NCBI GenBank assembly: GCA_036260375.1
Contig: DASZZZ010000068.1
Location: 33,551 to 97,550 of the forward strand
DNA length: 64,000 bases
Origin: DASZZZ01 sp036260375
Lineage (GTDB): Bacteria; Actinomycetota; CADDZG01; WHSQ01
Direction of reading: 5' to 3'
The notes beneath the pieces were generated by a model. It searched no databases. It saw only the letters and a list, made by a program, of their open reading frames with translations, and was not told the DNA's origin. Position numbers and translations under genes: made by a program. The first letter of the stretch is position 1; every line of letters starts with the position of its first letter. Below, one piece after another: positions 57,278-64,000 of the stretch.

Positions 57278-58708
57278 ATGCCTGACGTCAAGAGCTTCCT
57301 GGTCGCGGGCGAGTGGCGCTCCGGCGACGACACGTTCGACGTGACGAGCCCGTACGACGGTGACGTCGTCGCGCGCGTCGCGAGGCCGGGCGCGGACGAC
57401 GTGGAGGACGCGATCGCGGCGGCGGCGTCGTGCTTCGACGACGCGCGCAAGCTGCCGCTGCACGCGCGCGCCGAGGCTCTCACGCACGTGTCGCGGCGTC
57501 TCGTCGAGCGCGTCGACGACGTCGCGGAGGTCATCGCGCGCGAGGGCGGCAAGCCGCTCAAGTGGGCCAAGGTCGAGGCGGCGCGCGCGGCGTCGACGTT
57601 CCGGTGGGCCGCGGAGGAGACGCGCCGGACGGGCGGCGAGGTCATGCGCTTCGACGCCGACGCCGCGCTCGGCGCGCGCATGGGCATCGTCCGGCGCTTC
57701 CCGCTCGGCCCGGTGCTCGCGATCGCGCCGTTCAACTTCCCTGTGAACCTCGTGGCGCACAAGATGGCGCCGGCCCTCGCGGTCGGCGCTCCCGTCGTCG
57801 TCAAGCCGGCGACGTCGACGCCGCTCGGGGCGCTGCTCCTCGGCGAGCTGTTCTGCGAGACCGACCTGCCGCCGGCGATGTGCTCGGTCCTGCCGGTCGG
57901 CGGCAGCGAGGCCGGGGAGATGGCGCTCGACGACCGTTTCGCCAAGGTCTCGTTCACGGGCTCGACCGAGGTCGGGTGGAAGCTCGCGCAAGCGGCGCAC
58001 AGAAAGGCCGTCACGCTCGAGCTCGGCGGCAACGCCGGAGTCGTCGTGCACTCGGACGCGGACGTGGCCAAGGCCGCGGCCCGCATCGCGTACGGCGGCT
58101 ACTACCAGGCGGGACAGTCGTGCATCTCGGTGCAGCGCGTGCTCGTGCAGCGCGGCGTGTACGACGACCTCACGCGTGAGCTCGTCGCGAAGGTCGCCGA
58201 GCTGAGGACGGGGGACCCGCTCGACCCCGACACCGACGTCGGTCCGCTCATCGACCACGACGCGCTCGAGAAGGTCAGCGCATGGGTCGACGAGGCGGTG
58301 CAGGGAGGCGCCGAGGTCCTCGCCGGCGGCAAGCGTGAGGACCCGTTCTACGTCCCGACGGTGTTGACGCGCACGCGCCCGGACATGAAGGTGCGCTGCG
58401 AGGAGATCTTCGGCCCGGTCGTCACGGTCGAGCCGTACGACGACTTCGACGACGCGATCGCCGAGGTCAACTCGTCGCGCTACGGGCTCCAGGCCGGCGT
58501 GTTCACGTCGAGCCTCGAGCTCGCGCTGCGCGCCCACCGCGACGTCGTGGTCGGCGGCGTGATCGTCAACGACGTGAGCGCGTTTCGCGCCGACCAGATG
58601 CCGTACGGCGGCGCCAAGGACTCGGGCACCGGGCGCGAGGGCCTGCGCTGGGCGATGGACGAGATGACCGAGACGCGCGTCCTCGTGCTCAGCGACGTCC
58701 CGCTGTAG
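57278..58708 (+). CDS. aldehyde dehydrogenase (NADP/phosphonoacetaldehyde or lactaldehyde dehydrogenase-like)
   Basis: 476 residues. Catalytic Cys in YYQAGQSCISVQRVLV (the QSC variant), Glu in TLELGGNAG, Asn in IAPFNFPVNLVAHK and FTGSTEVGWKLA. The PFNFPVNLVAHK and PYGGAKDSGTGREG blocks place it in the methylglyoxal/lactaldehyde/phosphonoacetaldehyde dehydrogenase group, distinct from the gene before it. Substrate open; in this context a semialdehyde such as succinate or malonate semialdehyde is possible. It forms an operon with the preceding gene. Confidence 0.9.
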   Translation: MPDVKSFLVAGEWRSGDDTFDVTSPYDGDVVARVARPGADDVEDAIAAAASCFDDARKLPLHARAEALTHVSRRLVERVDDVAEVIAREGGKPLKWAKVEAARAASTFRWAAEETRRTGGEVMRFDADAALGARMGIVRRFPLGPVLAIAPFNFPVNLVAHKMAPALAVGAPVVVKPATSTPLGALLLGELFCETDLPPAMCSVLPVGGSEAGEMALDDRFAKVSFTGSTEVGWKLAQAAHRKAVTLELGGNAGVVVHSDADVAKAAARIAYGGYYQAGQSCISVQRVLVQRGVYDDLTRELVAKVAELRTGDPLDPDTDVGPLIDHDALEKVSAWVDEAVQGGAEVLAGGKREDPFYVPTVLTRTRPDMKVRCEEIFGPVVTVEPYDDFDDAIAEVNSSRYGLQAGVFTSSLELALRAHRDVVVGGVIVNDVSAFRADQMPYGGAKDSGTGREGLRWAMDEMTETRVLVLSDVPL

Positions 58709-58786
58709 CGCACCGGATCCGCCGGCGCGCCGCGCCTGGACGATAGCGTCGCGCCGTACGGACTGCCGGATGTAGGAGACGGGTGC

Positions 58787-59149
58787 ATGCGCGCGCTGAG
58801 GTTGCTGTGGGCGTCGCCCTACTCGCTCGTCGGGCTCGTGCTCGCGCCGTTCTTCCGACGCCGGCGCGCGACGCGCGGCGTGCTGCTGTGCGCCGGCGCG
58901 TCGTGGCCGCGCCGGCTCGGGTGGCGCTACAAGGCCATAACGTTCGGCCACGTCGTGCTCGCGGTCGACGACGCGCCCGAAGACGCGCTGCTCGAGCACG
59001 AGCTCGTGCACGTGCGGCAGTACGAGCGCTGGGGCGTCGCCTACGGGCCGATGTACCTCGCCGCGTCGGTCGGCGCGCTGCTACGCGGGGGCCACCTGTA
59101 CCGCGACAACGCATTCGAGACCGAGGCCCGCCGCGTCTCCGGCCGCTGA
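58787..59149 (+). CDS. small HEXXH protein (putative minimal zinc metalloprotease)
   Basis: 120 residues. An N-terminal hydrophobic stretch (SPYSLVGLVLAPFF) may anchor it. The HEXXH motif is LLEHELVHVRQYERWG and a conserved acidic residue follows in DNAFETEARR, as expected for a third zinc ligand of gluzincin-like enzymes. The fold is very short for a protease. Similar small proteins exist in actinobacteria and cyanobacteria without described function. ATG with AGGAGA about 8 nt upstream. It is not obviously in an operon. Confidence 0.68.
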   Translation: MRALRLLWASPYSLVGLVLAPFFRRRRATRGVLLCAGASWPRRLGWRYKAITFGHVVLAVDDAPEDALLEHELVHVRQYERWGVAYGPMYLAASVGALLRGGHLYRDNAFETEARRVSGR

Positions 59150-59304
59150 GCGGACCGTGCCGAAAGAGACGTAGGGTCCCGGCTCACGACGGAGACGAGC
59201 GCGCCTCCGCGGCGGCCGCAACCTTTTCGGGGTCCGATCGGTCCTTTCCTCCGTACGCCGCTGCGTGCGATGCTTCCCGGCACCGTGGACAAGAGGAGGA
59301 ACGG

Positions 59305-60762
59305 GTGAGAAGGCGGCTGTGGGCAGCTCTGGTGGCGGGGCTCGTGGCGGCGTCGACGTTCGGAGCGGCCCCCGCGGCCGCGACCGACGACGCCGGGGCC
59401 GACGACTCGATCTCCGCGATCTCCGCGACGCCGGCTCCGGGCGACGGCTCGGCGGCCGCCGGCGGCGCGCCGGACGACGGCACGACCGATGACGGCGCGC
59501 CGGACGACGGCACGACCGACGAGACCGACGACGGGACGACCGGCGACGACACCGACGACGGGACGACCGACGACGGGACGACCGGCGACGGAAGCACCGT
59601 CGTCGGGGACGGCGGAACCACCGACGACGACGAAGGGGCCGCGGACGGCGGCGCGGCCGAGGGCGAGGAGGAGCCGCAACCCGACGTCACGATCCACGCG
59701 TCCCGCAAGCGCGTGGCGTTCGGCGGCACGGTCAGGCTCACGGGCGAGATCACGCCCGCGGCCGGAGGACAGACGGTCGAGATCGTCGACGACTCCGACG
59801 GCTCGGTCCTCGGCCGCGACGAGACCGGCAACCGCGGGCGCTACGAGGTCACGATCGCGCCGCGCCACAACGTCGCGGTGCGGGCCCGGTGGGCCGCGGT
59901 GCAGAGCGCGCCGGTCGCGCTGCGCGTCGCGCCGGTCGTCACGTCGAAGCTCCATGCCGTGCGTCTGTTCGGGCGCGTGCGAGTCAACGGCTACGTCCGT
60001 CCCGCGCGGCCCGGCGAGAGCGTCACGGTCCAGCTCCTCCGGTGGGGCGACCCGGTCAGCAAGAAGCGCGTGAGGCTCAACCGCAAGAGCTGGTACTCGA
60101 CGAAGTTCCTCGTGCGCAAGCCCGGCGGCTACCGGGCCCGCGTCACGTTCGACGCGCCCGACCTCGTGGCGCGTCGCGACGCGACCGCGCTGCGCGAGAC
60201 GCCGCTGCCGAGCCTCGGCCCCGGCGCCCACAACGTTTACGTCCGTCTGCTCGAGACGCGCCTCGTGGCGCTGAACTACCACCTTCAGGGCGTCAACTCC
60301 CGTTACGACGTCCGCACCGCGGACGCCATCCGAGCGTTCAACAAGGTCCAGCGGCGCCCGCGGCTCGGGACGGTCGGGGAGTCGACGTGGCGCGCGCTCG
60401 CGGACCCGCGGCGTCCCCACGCCCGCGACCGGAGCGCGGGCTTCCACGTCGAGGTCGACCAGACGAAGCAGGTGCTCTATACGGTCGTCGACGGCAAGAT
60501 CACCAACGTCCTGCACGTGTCGACCGGCAAGCCGAGCACGCCGACCTACGACGGCGTCTACCGCTTCTTCCGCAAGCTCGCCGGCTACAGCCCCCATCGC
60601 CTCTACTACCCGAGCTACTTCCACGAGGGCCGGGCGATCCACGGGTGGCCGTCGGTGCCGACCTACAACGCGAGCCACGGGTGCGTGCGCGTCCCGATGT
60701 GGGCCGCGACGTGGATCTACGGCAAGGTCGACGTCGGCGACGAGATCCGCATCTACCACTAG
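59305..60762 (+). CDS. secreted L,D-transpeptidase with peptidoglycan-binding domain
   Basis: 485 residues; GTG with GAGGAGG 5 nt upstream. Signal peptide 1-27 (LWAALVAGLVAASTFGAAPAAA). Residues 30-120 are a low-complexity Asp/Thr/Gly linker with tandem DDGTT units. Two Ig-like domains follow (about 125-290), then a peptidoglycan-binding helix bundle (LNYHLQGVNSRYDVRTADAIRAF...) and the YkuD domain. The YkuD domain has VEVDQTKQVLYTVVDG and the catalytic HGWPSVPTYNASHGCVRVP with Cys460. It cross-links peptidoglycan by L,D-bonds outside the membrane. Its TAG stop lies in a CTAG shared with the convergent ybaK frame. Confidence 0.93.
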   Translation: MRRRLWAALVAGLVAASTFGAAPAAATDDAGADDSISAISATPAPGDGSAAAGGAPDDGTTDDGAPDDGTTDETDDGTTGDDTDDGTTDDGTTGDGSTVVGDGGTTDDDEGAADGGAAEGEEEPQPDVTIHASRKRVAFGGTVRLTGEITPAAGGQTVEIVDDSDGSVLGRDETGNRGRYEVTIAPRHNVAVRARWAAVQSAPVALRVAPVVTSKLHAVRLFGRVRVNGYVRPARPGESVTVQLLRWGDPVSKKRVRLNRKSWYSTKFLVRKPGGYRARVTFDAPDLVARRDATALRETPLPSLGPGAHNVYVRLLETRLVALNYHLQGVNSRYDVRTADAIRAFNKVQRRPRLGTVGESTWRALADPRRPHARDRSAGFHVEVDQTKQVLYTVVDGKITNVLHVSTGKPSTPTYDGVYRFFRKLAGYSPHRLYYPSYFHEGRAIHGWPSVPTYNASHGCVRVPMWAATWIYGKVDVGDEIRIYH

Positions 60763-61242
60763 CTCCGAGGCTCGGCGTGCGGACGCCTTCGTGGCACGCA
60801 GCAGGGCGCGCGGGTCGACCGGGAAGACGGAGTCGGGGCGTCCGGCCGCGGCCCACACCTCGTCGAACGTCAGCAGGTCCTCGTCCATGAACACGGGCAT
60901 GTCCGACGCGAGCCCGAACGGCGGCGTCGCCCCGATCGAGTAGCCGCTCGCCGCCTTGGCGGCGTCGGCGTCGAGGCGCTCGAGCGAGTCCGCGCCGACC
61001 GCGGCGGCCCCGAGGGCGACGTCGAGCCGGTTGGCTCCCGAGACCAGGAACAGCGCCGGCGCTCCGGCGGCGCCGAACACGAGCGACTTGACGATCTGCG
61101 CGACCGAGCACCCGATCGCCCGGGCCGCGGCCTCGGCGGTGCGGGTGTCGCGCTCGAACGTGACCGGCCGGACGTCGATGCCGAGCGCGCGCCCGGCGTC
61201 GACGACGCGGGCGATCTTGGAGTCGTGCGGGGCGGGCTTCAC
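60759..61242 (-). CDS. ybaK: YbaK/prolyl-tRNA deacylase-like protein, C-terminus apparently frameshifted
   Basis: About 160 residues. It removes mischarged amino acids, in the family mostly Cys or Ala from tRNA-Pro. The conserved Lys52 lies in CSVAQIVKSLVFGA; VSGANRLDVALGA, GYSIGATPPFG and MDEDLLTFDEVWAAAG follow. The GTG start has TATCGT 7 nt upstream and no SD. In the sequenced frame no stop appears after LLRATKAS; it stays open another 1.7 kb, antisense to the L,D-transpeptidase. Removing one T at 60788-60789 (one A on the coding strand) gives a natural end with the stop at 60759-60761. The end given assumes this shift. Confidence 0.78.
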
Positions 61243-61249
61243 GGCGGCG

Positions 61250-61255
61250 ACGATA
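61250..61255 (-). promoter_or_regulatory. -10 box of a likely leaderless gene (ybaK)
   Basis: TATCGT on the minus strand, 7 nt before the GTG at 61242. No SD is seen. Confidence 0.45.
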
Positions 61256-61273
61256 CCCGGCGCCGGAATCAGG

Positions 61274-61303
61274 ACGGCCCCCCGGGGATGGGCGGGGGGC
61301 CGT
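61274..61303 (-). terminator. 10-bp hairpin downstream of the phosphoesterase
   Basis: ACGGCCCCCC and GGGGGGCCGT pair perfectly around a 10-nt loop, about 137 nt past the phosphoesterase stop and just upstream of the ybaK promoter on the same strand. It probably stops readthrough into ybaK. The 137 nt between (61304-61440) contain no gene that I can see. Confidence 0.6.
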
Positions 61304-61440
61304 CGCATCCAACCGGTCGCGGGTCCGGTCGGGTGGATATTCGTCGTCGTGACGGGCTGTGTACCCGTCGGGCGCGGCGCCAAACCCGCGCTTTTGACCC
61401 GCTTCGCGCCGGCGGTCGCCCGCCCGGGAGAGTGCGACCG

Positions 61441-62784
61441 CTACGGGCGCGTCGAGCCCGCCGCGGGCGTCCACGCGAACGACAGCTCGTCGTCGCGGCC
61501 CCGGGCGTAGCGGCGAAGGATCTCGCCCGCGCGCGCGTAGGCGCCGCGGACGAGCTCGTCGTCGGAGATCTGCACGAAGCGGTATGCGTAGCCGTGGCGA
61601 GTGACGTCGAGCAGCCCGTACCCGAACGGATAGTCGCGCGGGATCGCGACCTCGTGGGCCGGCACGTGTCCGAACGTCCGCGTGCGCGCGTTGCGGTGCG
61701 TGTGACCCGCGAACACGCCCCAGACGTTGCCCGAGTCGCACGTCGCGTGCAGGCGTCCGGAGTCGGAGTCGCGCAGACCGAACAGCACGGGCGGGAAGCC
61801 CGTGTAGGGCTGCGGGGGATGGTGCAGGAACACGAACGCGGGCGGCGCGCCGGGGGCCGCGACGTCGGCGAGGATGTCGTGCTGCGTGACGGTCAGCGAT
61901 CCGCGCACCACCGCGCCCCCCGTCGCGCCCTCCACGAACGACCCCGTGACGAGGTCGAACGGGGCGAACGGCGACGCGCCGTGCTCGGCCGAGTCGAGCA
62001 CCGCCACGCGGATCCCCGCGTGCTCGACGACGACGCCGTCGGGCTCCCGCCCGAACGACGCCGGGTAGTACTCCCGGCCGGCGAGGCGCTGCTCGCTGAC
62101 CGCGTACACGTCGTGGTTGCCCATCATCGTCACGCACGGCATGCCGAGATCCGCGAGCGCGCTCGTCGCGGCCTCGAACTCGGCGCGCTCGCCGTGGTCG
62201 GTGATGTCGCCGAGCTGGACGACCAGGTCGGCGCCGCACCGGTTCACGTCCGCGATCGCGGCCCGGGCGAGGTCGTCGCCCGTCGACGAGCCGAAGTGCA
62301 GGTCGCCGAGGACCGCGATGCGAACGACGACGTCGCCGGGCGGCTCCACCGGCGGCGCGACCACCGGGTCGTACGGCGGCGCGGGCGGGAGCCGCTCCGG
62401 CCACCGCACCGCGGCGCGCTCCTCGGCTCCGAGCTCCGCCAGCGCGCTCGCTCGTTCGAGCAACGGCGCCGCGTGGGCGTCGATCCAGTCGCCGAGCCGC
62501 ACGACGAGCAGCGCTGCGAGCGGGACCTCGTCGGGCCGCGCCCCCGCGACCGAGCGCAGCCACGCCGCGTGAGGTTCGACGAGATCGCGGTCTGGGGGCC
62601 GCGACAGCGCCGCGAGGCCCGCCGCGACGATCTCGGCGCGCGCGTCGGCGCGGCGCGCAGAATCGGCGAACGAAGGCTGCGCGCGGGCCCACTCCCTGTA
62701 CAGCAGGGCGCGCGCCCGCTCGACGATCCACGCGGACCGCAGGAGGTCGGTCTGGACCTCGGCGGCGACGTCGGTGCCGGTCAT
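61441..62784 (-). CDS. metallophosphoesterase with helical N-terminal domain
   Basis: 447 residues. Residues 1-145 are a helical domain I do not recognise. The calcineurin-type domain follows with VRIAVLGDLHFGSS (Asp, His), VVQLGDITDHGE (bridging Asp), VTMMGNHDVY (Asn, His), FVFLHHPPQ (His) and GVFAGHTHRNAR (His-x-His). All metal ligands are present. No signal peptide, so it acts in the cytoplasm, on a phosphodiester or nucleotide not predictable from sequence. TATCCT lies 7 nt before the ATG and there is no SD, fitting a leaderless mRNA. Confidence 0.87.
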   Translation of the reverse strand: MTGTDVAAEVQTDLLRSAWIVERARALLYREWARAQPSFADSARRADARAEIVAAGLAALSRPPDRDLVEPHAAWLRSVAGARPDEVPLAALLVVRLGDWIDAHAAPLLERASALAELGAEERAAVRWPERLPPAPPYDPVVAPPVEPPGDVVVRIAVLGDLHFGSSTGDDLARAAIADVNRCGADLVVQLGDITDHGERAEFEAATSALADLGMPCVTMMGNHDVYAVSEQRLAGREYYPASFGREPDGVVVEHAGIRVAVLDSAEHGASPFAPFDLVTGSFVEGATGGAVVRGSLTVTQHDILADVAAPGAPPAFVFLHHPPQPYTGFPPVLFGLRDSDSGRLHATCDSGNVWGVFAGHTHRNARTRTFGHVPAHEVAIPRDYPFGYGLLDVTRHGYAYRFVQISDDELVRGAYARAGEILRRYARGRDDELSFAWTPAAGSTRP

Positions 62785-62791
62785 GCGGGCG

Positions 62792-62797
62792 AGGATA
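62792..62797 (-). promoter_or_regulatory. -10 box of a likely leaderless gene
   Basis: TATCCT on the minus strand, 7 nt before the ATG at 62784 of the phosphoesterase. Confidence 0.45.
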
Positions 62798-62889
62798 CGG
62801 GGCGACGCGGCGCGGCGATGTCGGATAGCGTCGTCGCCCGAAGACGCCGCCGCGCCGGCGCGGCGGCCGCGGCATCGAGGGAGCGACGC

Positions 62890-63357
62890 GTGACGACGGC
62901 TCGGCGTGCGGGCGCCAACCAGCGCACCGACTGGGACACCTACTTCCTGAACATCGCACGCGAGACGGCGACGCGCTCCAACTGCGTGCGCCGCCAGCAC
63001 GGCTCCGTGATCGTGCGCAACCGCCGCATCTCGTCGACGGGCTACAACGGGCCCCCGTCTGGCCACGCGCACTGCGACGAGGGCGCGTGCCCCCGCGCCC
63101 GTTCGGAGGCGGCGAGCGGGTGGGGCCACGACAACTGCATCGCGATCCACGCCGAGGCGAACGCGATCCTGTACTCGTCGCCGGTCGAGCGCGACGGCGC
63201 CACGATCTACATCACCGGCGTGCCGTGCTTCGGCTGCGCCAAGCTCATCGCGAACTCCGGCATCCAGGAGGTCGTCGCGACGGGCGCGCCCTACGAGGGC
63301 TGGGAGGACGTGCGCAACTTCCTGCTCGACTGCAACGTCCGCGTCCGCCTCATCTGA
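62890..63357 (+). CDS. deoxycytidylate (dCMP) deaminase family protein
   Basis: 155 residues. Zinc ligands are His in AIHAEANAI with the proton-shuttling Glu, and two Cys in VPCFGCAKLI. The N-terminal DWDTYFLNIARETATRSNCVRRQHGSVIV and STGYNGPPSG, CPRARS are typical of dCMP deaminase/ComE-like enzymes. It makes dUMP for thymidylate synthesis. The extra Cys/His residues (SGHAHCDEGAC) form the second zinc site of the family. GTG start with AGGGAG 7 nt upstream; a TAGCGT box at 62827-62832 would give a leader of about 55 nt. Its end overlaps the convergent methyltransferase by 8 bp. Confidence 0.93.
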   Translation: MTTARRAGANQRTDWDTYFLNIARETATRSNCVRRQHGSVIVRNRRISSTGYNGPPSGHAHCDEGACPRARSEAASGWGHDNCIAIHAEANAILYSSPVERDGATIYITGVPCFGCAKLIANSGIQEVVATGAPYEGWEDVRNFLLDCNVRVRLI

Positions 63358-64000
63358 GCGGGGGCTTGACCGCCTCGACGACGAGCGCGAGCCGGTCGCG
63401 CGCCGACGACGTCACGCGCAAGCCCGCATCGTCGAGCAGCGCGACGACGTCGCGGCGCCCGCGCATGACGACCGGAAGACGCGCCGCGGCGCCGCGGGGG
63501 AGCGCGGCCCCCACCGGGACGCCGACGACGGTAACGAACAGCTTCCCGCCAGGAGCGAGCACGCGCGCGAGCTCCGCGACCGCGCCGCGCGCGCCCGGGA
63601 TCACCTGGAGGCCGTTGGAGCACACGACCGCGCCGAAGGCGCCGTCCGCGAACGGAAGCGCGTGTGCGTCGGCGCACACGACCGCCAGGTTCGGCGTCCC
63701 GGCGCGGCTCGCCGCGGCGGCCGCGGCGCGCACCATGCCGGGCGCGATGTCGACGCCCGCGACGAGCCCGGGGTGCGCCGCCGCGACCGCGGTGGTGAAG
63801 CACGCGGTGCCGACCGGCATGTCGAGGATCGGCCCGCCGCCGGCGGCGGCGGCGACGGCCCGGCGCCCGTGCTCGGCGACGTGCGCATTGAGATCTCCGC
63901 CGAACAGCGGGAACGCGCGCCGGACGACGAGCGGCTCGTAGAGCCGGCCGGCCGCGGCGGAGTAGATCCGCGCGACCGCGCGCGTCGCGCGCGGTCGCGC
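63350..64000 (-). CDS. class I SAM-dependent methyltransferase (5' end outside window)
   Basis: 217 codons visible; the frame is open to the right edge. Motif I is GPILDMPVGTACFTTAVAAAHPGLVAGVDIAPGM, with Pro-Val instead of the usual Gly-Cys after the Asp-Met position. Later blocks are VVCADAHALPFADGAFGAVVCSNGLQVIPG (motif II with the Methyltransf_11 pattern) and LARVLAPGGKLFVTVVG. The N-terminal part (IYSAAAGRLYEPLVVRRAFPLFGG) resembles UbiE/MenG-like proteins acting on lipid or quinone substrates. Substrate not assignable. The end overlaps the dCMP deaminase gene. Confidence 0.83.
   Translation of the reverse strand, partial: ARPRATRAVARIYSAAAGRLYEPLVVRRAFPLFGGDLNAHVAEHGRRAVAAAAGGGPILDMPVGTACFTTAVAAAHPGLVAGVDIAPGMVRAAAAAASRAGTPNLAVVCADAHALPFADGAFGAVVCSNGLQVIPGARGAVAELARVLAPGGKLFVTVVGVPVGAALPRGAAARLPVVMRGRRDVVALLDDAGLRVTSSARDRLALVVEAVKPPLR

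Noticed and set aside
59041..60758. C-terminal extension of ybaK antisense to the L,D-transpeptidase
   Set aside because: No family similarity and the composition of a shadow frame; the family ends near 60760. Treated as a frameshift instead.
61304..61440. Possible riboswitch between hairpin and phosphoesterase stop
   Set aside because: GGTCG-type repeats occur but no known aptamer core is recognisable; it is more simply the 3' tail of the phosphoesterase transcript.

Overview
The window is very GC-rich (roughly three quarters G+C by eye). Genes are packed with 4-bp GTGA/ATGA junctions, GTG and TTG starts are common, and both Shine-Dalgarno-led and apparently leaderless genes occur. With a WS/DGAT acyltransferase, an F420-type luciferase-like oxidoreductase, a PASTA-less PknB-type kinase and Tat/lipobox secretion signals, this points to an actinobacterium (Actinomycetota), perhaps Thermoleophilia or a neighbouring deep class. 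The class is inference. I see no insertion sequence, phage, CRISPR array, rRNA or tRNA.

Layout. 1-3492: the start of a sugar-type ABC ATPase, a small membrane protein, a thiolase and an FG-GAP/ASPIC lipoprotein, all on the minus strand. 3566-4849: peptidase T. 4846-25935: a large exopolysaccharide locus. It opens with a low-molecular-weight tyrosine phosphatase and a DUF4012 protein. Then come a lipid-carrier sugar-phosphate transferase, Ugd and a UDP-xylose-synthase-like epimerase, with a secreted V8-like serine protease between them and the main operon. The main operon has nine genes on the minus strand from 25935 down to 13247: a BY-kinase/Wzz chain-length protein, a Wzy-like polymerase or ligase, a TylF-like methyltransferase, an Asp-box propeller lipoprotein, a glycosyltransferase, two unrelated sulfotransferases, a Wzx-like flippase and a glycosyltransferase-methyltransferase fusion. 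Together they read as a Wzx/Wzy-dependent pathway whose product may be sulfated, methylated and built from UDP-glucuronate or UDP-xylose.

26038-42467: housekeeping and accessory genes. These are a thermonuclease, a PG_binding_4 protein, a Ser/Thr kinase, TSUP, MFS and DMT transporters, a class V aminotransferase, KDPG aldolase, WS/DGAT, Pcm, a phosphatase lipoprotein, RmuC (frameshifted), two very small proteins, a zinc oxidoreductase, a P1 aminopeptidase, a metallo-beta-lactamase-fold hydrolase, a cytochrome b-like membrane protein overlapping a Gly/Tyr-rich lipoprotein, and a small basic protein. 42508-43560: CorA.

43656-58708: a polyamine/GABA-type catabolic region. A six-gene minus-strand operon (aminotransferase, aldehyde dehydrogenase, PotADBC-type ABC transporter) diverges from a PucR-family regulator, with a second class III aminotransferase and two further aldehyde dehydrogenases nearby. 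An F420-type oxidoreductase and two small exported or membrane proteins lie between.

58787-64000: a small HEXXH protein, a secreted L,D-transpeptidase, a YbaK-type deacylase with an apparently shifted C-terminus, a metallophosphoesterase, a dCMP deaminase and a methyltransferase cut by the window edge.

Three things recur. At least eleven genes have a TANNNT box 6-7 nt before the start codon, which suggests leaderless mRNAs. Several convergent gene pairs have both stop codons inside one short inverted repeat. Convergent genes also share a CTAG stop overlap. Two genes (rmuC, ybaK) look frameshifted by one base, which may be mutation or sequence error.
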